A stretch of 21,791 bases of DNA from VBDM01 sp041493345 (GCA_041493345.1 JBGPYQ010000032.1:1-21791), one strand, 5' to 3'; counted from the stretch's first letter, positions 7,944 to 16,468 are shown. Made by a program: numbers and translations. Notes: generated from the letters alone by a model not told the origin.

Positions 7944-9959
7944 ATGACGATGATGCAGCTCTATCTCCTCGCGCCGCTGGCGCCGCTCGCCGGCGCGATC
8001 ATCGCCGGGCTGTTCGGGCGGAGGATCGGCCGCGCCGGGGCCCATTGGGTCGCGATCATCGGGGTCGCGATCTCGTTCGCGGTCTCCTGCGTGATCTTCG
8101 CCGACGTGCTGAAGGGCAATACCTTCAACGGCTCTGTTTACACGTGGCTGGTCTCGGGCGAGACGCGCTTCGAGATCGGCTTCCTCATCGACCGGCTCAC
8201 TGCGCTCATGATGGTGGTGGTGAGCTTCGTCTCGCTCATGGTCCACGTGTACACCGTCGGCTACATGGCGGACGATCCGGGCTACCAGCGTTTTTTCGCC
8301 TACATCGCGCTGTTCACTTTTTCCATGCTGATGCTGGTGATGGCGAACAATTTCCTGCAGCTCTTTTTCGGCTGGGAAGCGGTGGGCCTGGTGTCGTACC
8401 TGCTGATCGGCTTCTGGTACACGCGGCCGAGCGCGATCTACGCCAACCTCAAGGCATTCCTGGTGAACCGTGTCGGCGACTTCGGCTTTCTGCTCGGGGT
8501 GGCGCTGGTGCTCGCCTCGTTCGGCACCCTCGATTACGCCGCGGTGTTCTCGCAAGCCCCGTTGATGGCCCAGGCCACGATCCAGGTGATCCCGGGTTCG
8601 CCCTGGCTGCTGCTCTCGGTCATCTGCATCGCGCTCTTCGTCGGCGCCATGGGCAAGTCGGCGCAGTTCCCGCTGCACGTGTGGCTGCCGGACTCGATGG
8701 AAGGCCCGACGCCGATCTCCGCGCTCATCCACGCGGCCACCATGGTGACGGCCGGGATCTTCATGGTGGCGCGCATGTCGCCTCTGTTCGAGCTTTCGCA
8801 GACGGCGCTGTCCGTCATGCTCGTCATCGGCGGCATCACGGCGTTCTTCATGGCGCTGGTCGCGGTGGTGCAGTACGACATCAAGCGGGTGATCGCGTAC
8901 TCGACCCTCTCGCAACTGGGCTACATGACGGTGGCGCTGGGCGCCTCGGCGTATTCCGCCGGGATCTTTCACCTGATGACCCATGCCTTCTTCAAGGCGC
9001 TGCTGTTCCTGGGCGCGGGCTCGGTGATCATCGCCCTGCATCACGAGCAGGACATGCGCAAGATGGGCGGCCTGCGCAGGACCATGCCCGTCACCTACTG
9101 GACCATGCTGATCGGCGCCATCGCCAGCGCGGGCGTGCCCGGATTCGCGGGGTTCTTCTCCAAGGACGCGATCATCGAGGCGGTGCACCTGTCGAAGACC
9201 CCCGGCGCGGGCTTCGCCTGGCTGATGGTGACGCTGTGCGTGTTCGTCACGGCGTTCTACACCTTCCGGCTCGTGTTCTACGCCTTCCACGGCAAGGAGC
9301 GCTTCGAAGTCCATGCAGGGGAAGCGGGGTATGACCACGATGCGGGCCACGACGCGGGCCATGGTCATGTCCATGAATCGCCGCTGGTGGTGACGGTGCC
9401 GCTCGTGCTGCTCGCCATTCCCTCGATCTGCGCCGGCTGGGTCATCGGCCCGATCCTCTACGGCAACTACTTCGGCGACGCGATCCGCATCGCGCCCTCG
9501 CACGCAGGCGTGGCCCGGATGGCGGAGGAATTCCACGGCGTGGTTCCGATGATGATCCACGCGCTCAATGCGATCCCGTTCTGGCTTGTGATCGCGGGCA
9601 TCGCCGCCGCCTGGTATCTCTATATCCTGCGTCCCGGGCTGCCGGCGGTACTGAGGCAAAAGGCCGGCATTCTGGTCACGGTGCTCGAGGAGAAATACGG
9701 CTTCGACCGCTTCAACGAGTGGTTCTTTGCCGGCGGGGCGAGGAAGGCCGGCACCGCGCTGTGGCGCTTCGGCGACGTGGCCGTGATAGACGGCCTCATG
9801 GTGAACGGCTCGGCCAGGCTGATCGGCTGGGTCGCCGGCGTCGTGCGCTGGCTGCAATCCGGATTCATCTACCACTACGCGTTTTCCATGATCATCGGGG
9901 TGTTTGTGCTGTTGACGCTCCTGTTCTTCGGGGTCTTTGGATTGGCCCTGGCGAACTAA
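7944..9959 (+). CDS. nuoL: NADH-quinone oxidoreductase subunit L (ND5-type proton pump)
   Basis: This is the terminal antiporter-like proton-pumping subunit of complex I, with about 15-16 transmembrane helices and a long lateral helix near the C-terminus. In 671 residues the channel residues are visible: E145 in FGWEAVGLVSYLLIGFWY and K238 in MGKSAQFPLHVWLPDSMEGP, followed by ALIHAATMVTAGIF. An unusual His/Asp-rich loop (about residues 463-479) contains two DAGH units. Three close starts exist at 7944, 7950 and 7953. AGGG at 7937-7940 sits only 3 nt from the first and 9 nt from the second, so translation may begin at 7950, shortening the protein by two residues. Confidence 0.97.
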   Translation: MTMMQLYLLAPLAPLAGAIIAGLFGRRIGRAGAHWVAIIGVAISFAVSCVIFADVLKGNTFNGSVYTWLVSGETRFEIGFLIDRLTALMMVVVSFVSLMVHVYTVGYMADDPGYQRFFAYIALFTFSMLMLVMANNFLQLFFGWEAVGLVSYLLIGFWYTRPSAIYANLKAFLVNRVGDFGFLLGVALVLASFGTLDYAAVFSQAPLMAQATIQVIPGSPWLLLSVICIALFVGAMGKSAQFPLHVWLPDSMEGPTPISALIHAATMVTAGIFMVARMSPLFELSQTALSVMLVIGGITAFFMALVAVVQYDIKRVIAYSTLSQLGYMTVALGASAYSAGIFHLMTHAFFKALLFLGAGSVIIALHHEQDMRKMGGLRRTMPVTYWTMLIGAIASAGVPGFAGFFSKDAIIEAVHLSKTPGAGFAWLMVTLCVFVTAFYTFRLVFYAFHGKERFEVHAGEAGYDHDAGHDAGHGHVHESPLVVTVPLVLLAIPSICAGWVIGPILYGNYFGDAIRIAPSHAGVARMAEEFHGVVPMMIHALNAIPFWLVIAGIAAAWYLYILRPGLPAVLRQKAGILVTVLEEKYGFDRFNEWFFAGGARKAGTALWRFGDVAVIDGLMVNGSARLIGWVAGVVRWLQSGFIYHYAFSMIIGVFVLLTLLFFGVFGLALAN

Positions 9960-9982
9960 ACGCGGCCCGCTGAAAAGAAGAA

Positions 9983-11467
9983 ATGTCCCCGACCGCTCCC
10001 TGGCTGAGTCTCTCCATCTGGGTCCCGATCATCGCGGGAGTGATCGTGCTCGCGACGGGTTCGGACAGGAACACCCGCCAGGCGCGGATCATCGCTCTGA
10101 TCGGCGCGGTGCTCGGTTTTCTGGTGACAGTGCCGCTCGCCGCAGACTTCAACACGGGGACGAGCGCGATGCAGTTCGTGCAGCGCGTGCCCTGGATCGA
10201 GCGCTTCAACGTCAACTACCACGTCGGGGTGGACGGCATTTCGGTGCTTTTCATTCTCCTCAACAGCTTCATCACCGTGCTGGTGGTGGTTGCCGGCTGG
10301 GAAGTCATTAAGAGCAAGGTGGCCCAGTACATGGCCGCATTCCTAATCATGTCCGGCCTCTTGAACGGCACCTTCGCCGCGCTCGACGCCATCCTTTTCT
10401 ACGTGTTCTTCGAGGCAACTCTCATCCCCATGTATCTCGTGATCGGAGTCTGGGGCGGGCCGAACCGCGTCTATGCGGCGGTGAAGTTCTTCCTCTATAC
10501 GCTGCTTGGGTCGCTGCTGATGCTGGTCGCTTTCCTGTACCTGTATACCCGGTCCGGCGGAAGCTTCGCGGTGCTCGATTACCACAAGCTGCCGCTGCCG
10601 CTCGACGCGCAGATCCTGCTCTTCATCGCTTTCCTCATGGCTTTCGCCGTGAAGGTGCCGATGTGGCCGGTGCACACCTGGCTGCCCGACGCGCACGTCG
10701 AAGCGCCCACCGGCGGATCGGTGGTGCTGGCGGCGATCCTCTTGAAGCTCGGCGCCTACGGCTTCATCCGTTTCTCGCTCCCCATCCTTCCGGACGCGAG
10801 CCGTTACCTTGCCGGCTTCATGGTCACGTTGTCGCTCGTCGCGATCATATACATCGGCCTCGTGGCCCTGGTGCAGTCCGATATGAAGAAGCTGATCGCG
10901 TACTCCTCCGTCTCGCACATGGGTTTCGTGACCCTGGGGTTTTTTATCTTCAACGCCTACGGGGTCGAAGGGGCCCTGGTGCAGATGATCTCGCACGGCT
11001 TCGTCTCGGCCGCGTTGTTCCTGTGCGTGGGCGTGATGTACGACCGCATGCACTCGCGCAACATCGCCGACTACGGAGGCGTGGCGAATACCATGCCGAA
11101 ATTCGCCGCGCTGATGGTGTTCTTTGCCATGGCCAACTGCGGGCTGCCGGCGACCTCCGGCTTCGTCGGCGAATTCATGGTCATCATGGGCGCGATGAAA
11201 TTCAGTTTCTGGATCGCGTTCCTCGCGGCGACGACGCTCGTCTTCGGCGCCGCCTACACCCTGTGGATGGTCAAGCGGGTGATCTTCGGCGGCGTGGGCA
11301 ACAAGCAGGTCGCCGGGCTCGCCGACCTCAACCGGCGCGAATTCCTGGTGCTGGCGCTGCTCGCCGTTTCGGTGCTGTGGCTGGGTGTGCACCCGGCGCC
11401 CTTCACCGAGATCATGCACGCCTCGGTCAACGAGCTGCTCAGGCACGTGGCGGCGAGCAAGCTGTGA
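9983..11467 (+). CDS. nuoM: NADH-quinone oxidoreductase subunit M (ND4-type proton pump)
   Basis: This antiporter-like proton-pumping subunit sits between NuoL and NuoN in the membrane arm. The 494-residue protein has about 14 transmembrane helices. E144 lies in FFEATLIPMYLVIGVWGG, matching Glu144 of E. coli NuoM. K224 lies in AVKVPMWPVHTWLPDAHVEA, followed by GSVVLAAILLKLGAYGF. Both belong to the conserved proton path. The ATG at 9983 follows a purine-rich tract (GAAAAGAAGAA) that serves as its ribosome site, 23 nt after nuoL. The stop lies 13 nt before nuoN. Confidence 0.97.
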   Translation: MSPTAPWLSLSIWVPIIAGVIVLATGSDRNTRQARIIALIGAVLGFLVTVPLAADFNTGTSAMQFVQRVPWIERFNVNYHVGVDGISVLFILLNSFITVLVVVAGWEVIKSKVAQYMAAFLIMSGLLNGTFAALDAILFYVFFEATLIPMYLVIGVWGGPNRVYAAVKFFLYTLLGSLLMLVAFLYLYTRSGGSFAVLDYHKLPLPLDAQILLFIAFLMAFAVKVPMWPVHTWLPDAHVEAPTGGSVVLAAILLKLGAYGFIRFSLPILPDASRYLAGFMVTLSLVAIIYIGLVALVQSDMKKLIAYSSVSHMGFVTLGFFIFNAYGVEGALVQMISHGFVSAALFLCVGVMYDRMHSRNIADYGGVANTMPKFAALMVFFAMANCGLPATSGFVGEFMVIMGAMKFSFWIAFLAATTLVFGAAYTLWMVKRVIFGGVGNKQVAGLADLNRREFLVLALLAVSVLWLGVHPAPFTEIMHASVNELLRHVAASKL

Positions 11468-11480
11468 AAAGGGCGCTGAC

Positions 11481-12968
11481 ATGATGTCCGGTCTCCCGAT
11501 CATGCTCCCGGCATGGGCCGAGATCTTTCTCCTCGCCGCGGCCTGCGCAATCCTGGTGGTGGACCTGCTGGTGCCGGATTCAAGGCGCGGGGCGACTTAC
11601 TACCTGTCCCTTGCCGCCTTGCTCGGTTGTGCCCTGCTGACCGCGTACGTGATCGCAGTGACCGCGGCGCAGCGGGCCACCACCTTCAACAGCATGTTCG
11701 TCTCGGACCTCATGGCGAACGTGCTGAAGATTTTCACCTACGCGGCCGTGGCGGCCTGCCTCGTATATTCGCGCACCTACATGGCCGACCGCGGCCTGTT
11801 CCGCGGCGAGTACCTGGTGCTCGCGCTGTTTGCCACGCTCGGCATGATGGTCATGATCTCGGCCAATCACTTCCTTCCGCTCTACCTGGGCCTGGAATTG
11901 ATGTCGCTGTGCCTGTATTCGATGGTGGCGCTCAACCGCGACTCGGCGGCCTCGACCGAGGCGGCGATGAAATATTTCGTGCTGGGTGCGCTTGCGTCGG
12001 GCCTGCTGCTCTACGGCATGTCCATGATCTACGGCGCCACCGGCACGCTGGAGATCGCCCAGGTCGCGAAGGCGACGGGCCGCATTCTCCAGGCCGAAAA
12101 TCCCTCGAGAATTGTCCTCGTTTTCGGGCTGGTGTTCGTCGTGTCCGGGCTGGCGTTCAAGGTCGGCGTCGTGCCCTTCCACATGTGGATTCCCGACGTC
12201 TATCACGGCGCGCCCTCCGCAGTGACGCTTTTCATCGCCACCGGGCCCAAGCTCGCCGCGTTCGCCATGGCGATGCGGCTGCTCGTCTATGCCCTGCCGT
12301 CGCTCGCCGGGGACTGGCAGCAGATGCTCATCATCCTCTCGGTGCTTTCAATGGGGATCGGCAACCTTGCGGCGATCGCCCAGAGCAATATCAAGCGCAT
12401 GCTCGCGTACTCGACCATCTCGCACATGGGCTTCATGCTGCTCGGTCTGCTCTCGGGCGTGGTGGGCGGCAATTCGCTCTCGGCCGCGGAGGCCTACGGT
12501 TCGGCGATGTTCTACGCCGTCGTCTACGTGCTGATGAGCCTGGGCGCTTTCGGCATGGTGGTGCTGCTCTCGCGCGCCGGGTTCGAGGCCGAGCGCATCG
12601 AGGACTTCCGCGGCCTGAACACCCGCAATCCGTGGTTCGCGTTCGTGATGCTGCTCCTCATGTTCTCGCTCGCCGGCGTGCCGCCCACGGTCGGCTTCTA
12701 CGCCAAGCTCTCGGTGCTTCAGGCGGTGCTCGGCGCCGGGCACGTGTGGCTCGCCGTGGTCGCGGTGATGTTCGCCCTGGTCGGCGCGTTCTACTACCTG
12801 CGCGTCGTCAAGCTCATGTACTTCGACGAGCCGCATGAGACCGACGCGATCGAGGCACGGCTTGACATGAGGGTGCTGCTCTCGGCCAACGGCATCGCGG
12901 TGCTCGCGCTCGGCATCCTGCCGCAGCCGCTGATGCAGCTCTGCTTCTACGCCATCAAGGGCATCTGA
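11481..12968 (+). CDS. nuoN: NADH-quinone oxidoreductase subunit N (ND2-type proton pump)
   Basis: This is the third antiporter-like subunit of the membrane arm, adjacent to NuoK. The 495 residues form about 14 transmembrane helices. Conserved channel residues are E139 (YLGLELMSLCLYSMVAL) and K227 (GLAFKVGVVPFHMWIPDVYHGAP). The frame is open upstream to 11385 inside nuoM, but family similarity begins at MSGLPIMLPAWAEIFLL. The start is therefore the ATG at 11481 or the adjacent ATG at 11484. It is the last complex I gene of the operon. The next gene starts after only 5 nt, so transcription probably continues. Confidence 0.97.
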   Translation: MMSGLPIMLPAWAEIFLLAAACAILVVDLLVPDSRRGATYYLSLAALLGCALLTAYVIAVTAAQRATTFNSMFVSDLMANVLKIFTYAAVAACLVYSRTYMADRGLFRGEYLVLALFATLGMMVMISANHFLPLYLGLELMSLCLYSMVALNRDSAASTEAAMKYFVLGALASGLLLYGMSMIYGATGTLEIAQVAKATGRILQAENPSRIVLVFGLVFVVSGLAFKVGVVPFHMWIPDVYHGAPSAVTLFIATGPKLAAFAMAMRLLVYALPSLAGDWQQMLIILSVLSMGIGNLAAIAQSNIKRMLAYSTISHMGFMLLGLLSGVVGGNSLSAAEAYGSAMFYAVVYVLMSLGAFGMVVLLSRAGFEAERIEDFRGLNTRNPWFAFVMLLLMFSLAGVPPTVGFYAKLSVLQAVLGAGHVWLAVVAVMFALVGAFYYLRVVKLMYFDEPHETDAIEARLDMRVLLSANGIAVLALGILPQPLMQLCFYAIKGI

Positions 12969-12973
12969 GCGCC

Positions 12974-13555
12974 TTGTCTTCCGGCCCCGACAAGGATAAA
13001 GCCGACCTGACCGAGACCGAGGTCGGCAGCGAATGGGTCTATCGCGGCAATTTGCTGCATGTGCGCCGCGACACGGTGCGGCTGCCCGATGGCTGCGCGG
13101 CGGAGCGCGAGTACATCGAGCATCCGGGCGCGGTGGCGATCATCGCGCTCACCGATTCGGGGGAGCTGGTCATGGAGCGGCAATACCGCTACGCCTTGAG
13201 GCGCGACATGATCGAGCTGCCCGCGGGGAAGATCGATCCGGGCGAGCCGCCGCTCGAGACCGCGAGACGCGAGCTGCGCGAGGAGACCGGCTACACCGCG
13301 GCGAACTGGCGCCACGTGGCGACCATCCACATCGGGATCGCGTATTCCAACGAGCGCCTCGAGATCTTCCTCGCCCAGGGGATGAAGCACGTCGGCGCGA
13401 AGCTCGACGCAGAGGAATTCCTCGAGGTGTTCACGCTGCCGCTCGCCACCGCGCTCGAGTGGGTGCGCGAGGGGAAAATCACCGACTCGAAAACGGTGGC
13501 CGGGCTGTTCTGGGCCGAAAAGGTCCTGGACGGCGGATGGGCCGCTCCGCGCTGA
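12974..13555 (+). CDS. NUDIX hydrolase, ADP-ribose pyrophosphatase type
   Basis: The product is predicted to cleave ADP-ribose or a related nucleoside diphosphate sugar to AMP and a sugar phosphate, in the cytoplasm. The 193 residues hold a complete Nudix box: G85-x5-E91-x7-R99-E100-L101-x-E103-E104-x-G106-Y107. Upstream segments (VYRGNLLHVRRDTVRLPDG, MERQYRYALRRDMIELPAGKI) match the NudF/ADP-ribose subfamily. The start is TTG at 12974, 5 nt after the nuoN stop; no in-frame ATG lies near the N-terminus. Co-transcription with complex I fits control of ADP-ribose made from NAD turnover, which is inference. In many Burkholderiales a small DUF2818 gene lies between nuoN and this NUDIX gene; it is absent here. 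The exact substrate is not determined by sequence. Confidence 0.9.
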   Translation: MSSGPDKDKADLTETEVGSEWVYRGNLLHVRRDTVRLPDGCAAEREYIEHPGAVAIIALTDSGELVMERQYRYALRRDMIELPAGKIDPGEPPLETARRELREETGYTAANWRHVATIHIGIAYSNERLEIFLAQGMKHVGAKLDAEEFLEVFTLPLATALEWVREGKITDSKTVAGLFWAEKVLDGGWAAPR

Positions 13556-13574
13556 TGCACAGCAGGGAATCGAA

Positions 13575-14462
13575 ATGCCGTTCGCGACGATAAACGGAAT
13601 CAGGGTCAATTATCTGATCCAGGGCCCGGCCGGCAAGGTGGGCCCGCACTTGCTGATGTTCGCGCCCGGCGGGTTCAGATCGGTGATCTCGCGCTGGACC
13701 GCTGCCGCAGGCAAGGGCGCATGGCAGGAGATGGACGGGCTCGCTGCGCTCGCGCGCCACTTCACCGTCATTGCCTACGACCGCCGCGAGGCGGGATTGT
13801 CGGGCGGTCGCGTCGAGCACCTGAGCTGGGATCTCTACGTGCAGGAGGCAAAGGCGCTGCTCGATCTTGCGGGAGCGAAGCAGGCGTACATCCTGGGAAG
13901 CTGCATGGGCGCCTCGCTCGCGTGCGCGTTCGCCGTGCGGCACCCTCTAGCCTGCAAGGGGCTCCTGTTGCACTGGCCGGTGGGCGGCTACCGCTGGATG
14001 ATGAAAGGCCGTACCTTCTTTGATCGCCATCGCGACTTCGTGCGGGCCAACGGGCTCGCCGCCGTGGTCGCGCGCGCGCCCAAGGGGGAGAATTTCTGGC
14101 TCGATCCCGAGATCGGCCCGTGGGGCTCGCCCGCCGCCGTCTATCCGGAATTCGCCGCGCAGCTCGTGAAGCAGGACCTCGATGAGTACCTCGCCACCCT
14201 CGCAGGATCCAGGGACACGCTCTTCAACGACACCATGCCCTCGGGCGCAAGCGGCGAGGAACTGATGAACATCCGGATGCCGGCGCTGATCCTGTCGGGC
14301 AACGACTCTTCGCACGCGTTGTCGGCGTCCTGGGCGCTGAAGGAGCTGATGCCGCAGGCCGAGCTGTGGGACGTGCTGCCGCCGCGCCAGGACGGAAAGA
14401 ACACGCTGGAGCAGGTGCTGAGCTTCAAGCAGAAGCTCGAAGGCGCGGCGAAGGCCTCCTGA
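13575..14462 (+). CDS. Alpha/beta hydrolase with Cys at the nucleophile position
   Basis: This is a soluble alpha/beta-hydrolase-fold protein of 295 residues with no signal peptide. The oxyanion-side segment FAPGGFRS (about 29-36) and FTVIAYDRREAGLSGG (about 63-78) are typical. The nucleophile elbow reads LGSCMGAS, placing C110 between G108-S109 and M111-G112 where most relatives have Ser. Dienelactone hydrolases also use Cys here. A likely acid/base pair lies in ILSGNDSSHALS near residues 240-250. The ATG at 13575 is preceded by CAGGGA with 6-nt spacing and follows the NUDIX stop by 19 nt, so it may belong to the same transcript. The substrate is unknown; an ester, lactone or C-C bond hydrolase is possible. 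It converges on the binding-protein operon. Confidence 0.8.
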   Translation: MPFATINGIRVNYLIQGPAGKVGPHLLMFAPGGFRSVISRWTAAAGKGAWQEMDGLAALARHFTVIAYDRREAGLSGGRVEHLSWDLYVQEAKALLDLAGAKQAYILGSCMGASLACAFAVRHPLACKGLLLHWPVGGYRWMMKGRTFFDRHRDFVRANGLAAVVARAPKGENFWLDPEIGPWGSPAAVYPEFAAQLVKQDLDEYLATLAGSRDTLFNDTMPSGASGEELMNIRMPALILSGNDSSHALSASWALKELMPQAELWDVLPPRQDGKNTLEQVLSFKQKLEGAAKAS

Positions 14463-14496
14463 GCGGCCTGGGAGCGGCGGCCGTCGCGCCGCGGGC

Positions 14497-15459
14497 CTAG
14501 TCGATTGTCGCGCCGATATCCTTCACCAGCTTGCCGTACTTGTCGTAATCGCGCCGTATCACCGCATTGAATTCCTCCAGAGTGGTGATCCAGGGTTCCG
14601 CCCCGCCCACCGCGCCCATGCGCTCCCGCACCTCCACAAGCGCGAGCACCCGGTTGATTTCCGTTCGCAGCCGCGCGATCACCGGCTCGGGCGTGCCCGC
14701 CGGCGCCCACATTCCCAGCCAGTTGTTGACCTCGTAGCCCGGATAGAACTCGCCGATGGTGGGCACCTCGGGAAAGAGCGCCATGCGATTGCGGCCGGTC
14801 ACCGCGATCGCACGCAACCGGCCCGCCTTGATGAGCGGTCCGGAGGAAGTGCCAGACATCACGATCGGCACTTCGCCCGCGACCGCGGCGGCAGCGGCGG
14901 GCGAGCCGCTCTTGTAGGGGATATGCACCAGATTGATCCCGGCGCGCAGTTTCAGCATCTCCGTCGAAAGATGGTGCTGGCTGCCGTTGCCGCCCGAGGC
15001 ATATTGAAGCGGCGGGTTGGCGGCGCGCGCGTAGTCCAGGAATTCCTTGAAGTTCTTCACCGGCACCCGGGGATTAACCGAAAGGATGAGCTGGGTGATC
15101 ATCGTGGTCGCAACCGGCGCGAGCTCCTTCAGCGGGTCGAAGCTCGACTTCGTATACACATGCGGGTTGATCGCGACCATGCTGTCGGCGCCGTACATCA
15201 GCGTGTAGCCGTCCGGGGCCGAGTGGGCTACGTACTCGGCGGCGATATTGCCGTTGGATCCGGCCTTGTTCTCGACCACGACCGGCTGGCCGAGGTACTC
15301 GCCGAGCTTCGGCGCCATGAGGCGGGCGGCCACATCCGGCGCGCCTCCGGGGGCGATCAGGACGATCAGCCTGATTGGCCGCGTCGGATACTGCGCCGGC
15401 GAGGCGCTCGCCAGGCACAGCCCCGCCGCGAGAAGAACCGCTCTTGAAATCCGGCGCAT
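14497..15459 (-). CDS. Bug/TctC-family periplasmic substrate-binding protein
   Basis: This is a tripartite-tricarboxylate-type (Bug) solute receptor, expected in the periplasm, where relatives bind carboxylated or aromatic acids. A signal peptide (MRRISRAVLLAAGLCLASASPAQ) precedes the family pattern YPTRPIRLIV, GQPVVVENKAGSNGNIAA, VAHSAPDGYTLM and LVHIPYKSGSPAAAAAVAGE. Three consecutive ATGs occur at 15465, 15462 and 15459. A perfect AGGAGG on the minus strand (15467-15472) is 7 nt from the third, so that start is preferred, giving 320 residues. The usual AGGSTD loop reads PGGAPD here, which suggests a ligand different from that of its paralog at 16525-17517. It is the last gene of a four-gene unit and converges on the alpha/beta hydrolase. 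No TctA or TctB gene is visible. Confidence 0.92.
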   Translation of the reverse strand: MRRISRAVLLAAGLCLASASPAQYPTRPIRLIVLIAPGGAPDVAARLMAPKLGEYLGQPVVVENKAGSNGNIAAEYVAHSAPDGYTLMYGADSMVAINPHVYTKSSFDPLKELAPVATTMITQLILSVNPRVPVKNFKEFLDYARAANPPLQYASGGNGSQHHLSTEMLKLRAGINLVHIPYKSGSPAAAAAVAGEVPIVMSGTSSGPLIKAGRLRAIAVTGRNRMALFPEVPTIGEFYPGYEVNNWLGMWAPAGTPEPVIARLRTEINRVLALVEVRERMGAVGGAEPWITTLEEFNAVIRRDYDKYGKLVKDIGATID

Positions 15460-15466
15460 CATCATT

Positions 15467-15472
15467 CCTCCT
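15467..15472 (-). promoter_or_regulatory. Strong Shine-Dalgarno AGGAGG choosing among three ATGs
   Basis: The minus strand reads AGGAGGAATGATGATGCGC. Spacing is 1, 4 and 7 nt to the three successive ATGs, which favours the third at 15459. The site lies within the 11-nt gap between the preceding stop codon and the first ATG. Confidence 0.7.
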
Positions 15473-15475
15473 GCG

Positions 15476-16468
15476 TCATTGATCCATCGAACTTGCGGCG
15501 AACACTTCGTCGAGCTTCACCAGGCGCGGCGTGAGGCCCTGTTCATGCGAATACTGCGCCGCGGTCTCCAGCGTGACGCGGTTGGCCTTGATGCCGTGGC
15601 GCACGAGCGGGGTGCGCAGCGCGTCCGCGGCCTCGGGCGCAAGCAGGCCCGCGGCGAGGTGATACTCCGCATGCTCCAGTCGCTGCTTGTTGGCGATGCC
15701 GTTGGCGCGCTCGAACGCCGTCAAGATATTCAGCACCGCCCAGGGGTGCTTCTCCGCGATCTCTTTGCGGATCACCATGTCGTGATTGATGGGCAGGATG
15801 CCGGTCTTGCGGTAGTAGCGCACCCCTTCGGCCAGGGGATCGGGGAAGAGCGGCTTGATGTCCGGATGGTTCCACAGGTCGGCGGTGCTGCGATCGACCA
15901 GATTGGGATCGACGATGTAGTGCAGCGCCGCGTCGAGCTCCCCCGAAAGCATCATGCCGCCAAGGCTCTTTTCGCTCGGTATCTGGTTGATCGTCACGCC
16001 TGGCGGCGCAGTGAACCCGATGGCGCCGCGATGGCTGTGGGAAGGCGTGCGCTCCATCCAGAACTCCATGTGCCGGGGTTCGACGCCGAATTCGTGCTGA
16101 AGCACGCCGCGCGCCCACAGCGCGGCGGTCTGCTGGTATTCCGGGACGCCGACGCGCTTGCCCTTCAAGTCCGCGGGTTTCTCTATCCCCGCGTCGCGCC
16201 GCACCAGGATGGCGGCGTGGTAGAACTTTCTCGTGGTAAAGACCGGCAGGCCGGTCCAGCGCTCGTCGCCCCCGGATTTCGCCATGATCAGCGAGGAAAA
16301 CGACATCTCGGAGACGTCGAAGTCGGCGAACTTCAGCTGCCGCCAGAAAAGCTCCGAGGGATGCACGCGGCTCGGTATCAGGTCGATGCCGTCGGGCTTC
16401 ACCTTGCCGTCGAAAATCGGCCAAGTCCTGGGATTGGACGCCATGCCGATGCTGAGTTGTAAATTCAT
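15476..16468 (-). CDS. 4,5-dihydroxyphthalate decarboxylase-like / substrate-binding-fold protein
   Basis: The 330-residue product matches the family variously annotated as 4,5-dihydroxyphthalate decarboxylase (Pht5-like) or ABC transporter substrate-binding protein. The visible family pattern is FDGKVKPDGIDL near residue 19, FADFDVSEMSFSSLIMAKSGGD near 47, LPVFTTRKFYHAAILVRRDAG, and PADLKGKRVGVPEYQQTAALWARG. The fold is type II periplasmic-binding-protein-like. No signal peptide is seen: the N-terminus MNLQLSIGMASNPR goes straight into the domain, unlike the three neighbours in the operon. A cytoplasmic enzyme is therefore as likely as a transport receptor. The ATG at 16468 is preceded by AGGGA at about 8 nt. 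It lies between two Bug-family genes, and the next gene starts about 10-17 nt after its stop. Confidence 0.82.
   Translation of the reverse strand: MNLQLSIGMASNPRTWPIFDGKVKPDGIDLIPSRVHPSELFWRQLKFADFDVSEMSFSSLIMAKSGGDERWTGLPVFTTRKFYHAAILVRRDAGIEKPADLKGKRVGVPEYQQTAALWARGVLQHEFGVEPRHMEFWMERTPSHSHRGAIGFTAPPGVTINQIPSEKSLGGMMLSGELDAALHYIVDPNLVDRSTADLWNHPDIKPLFPDPLAEGVRYYRKTGILPINHDMVIRKEIAEKHPWAVLNILTAFERANGIANKQRLEHAEYHLAAGLLAPEAADALRTPLVRHGIKANRVTLETAAQYSHEQGLTPRLVKLDEVFAASSMDQ

Noticed and set aside
7935..9875. 646-residue minus-strand open frame opposite nuoL
   Set aside because: Extremely His/Arg/Asp-rich translation, antisense to a certain membrane protein gene; a codon-bias artefact.
11385..11480. 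Upstream extension of nuoN into nuoM
   Set aside because: The extra residues are encoded by the overlapping end of nuoM and do not resemble NuoN N-termini; the ATG at 11481 follows the nuoM stop normally.
14463..14496. GC hairpin (GCGGCG 14474-14479 with CGCCGC 14487-14492) between convergent genes as a bidirectional terminator
   Set aside because: The stem is only 6 bp and no T-tract follows on either strand; such stems are frequent by chance at this GC content.
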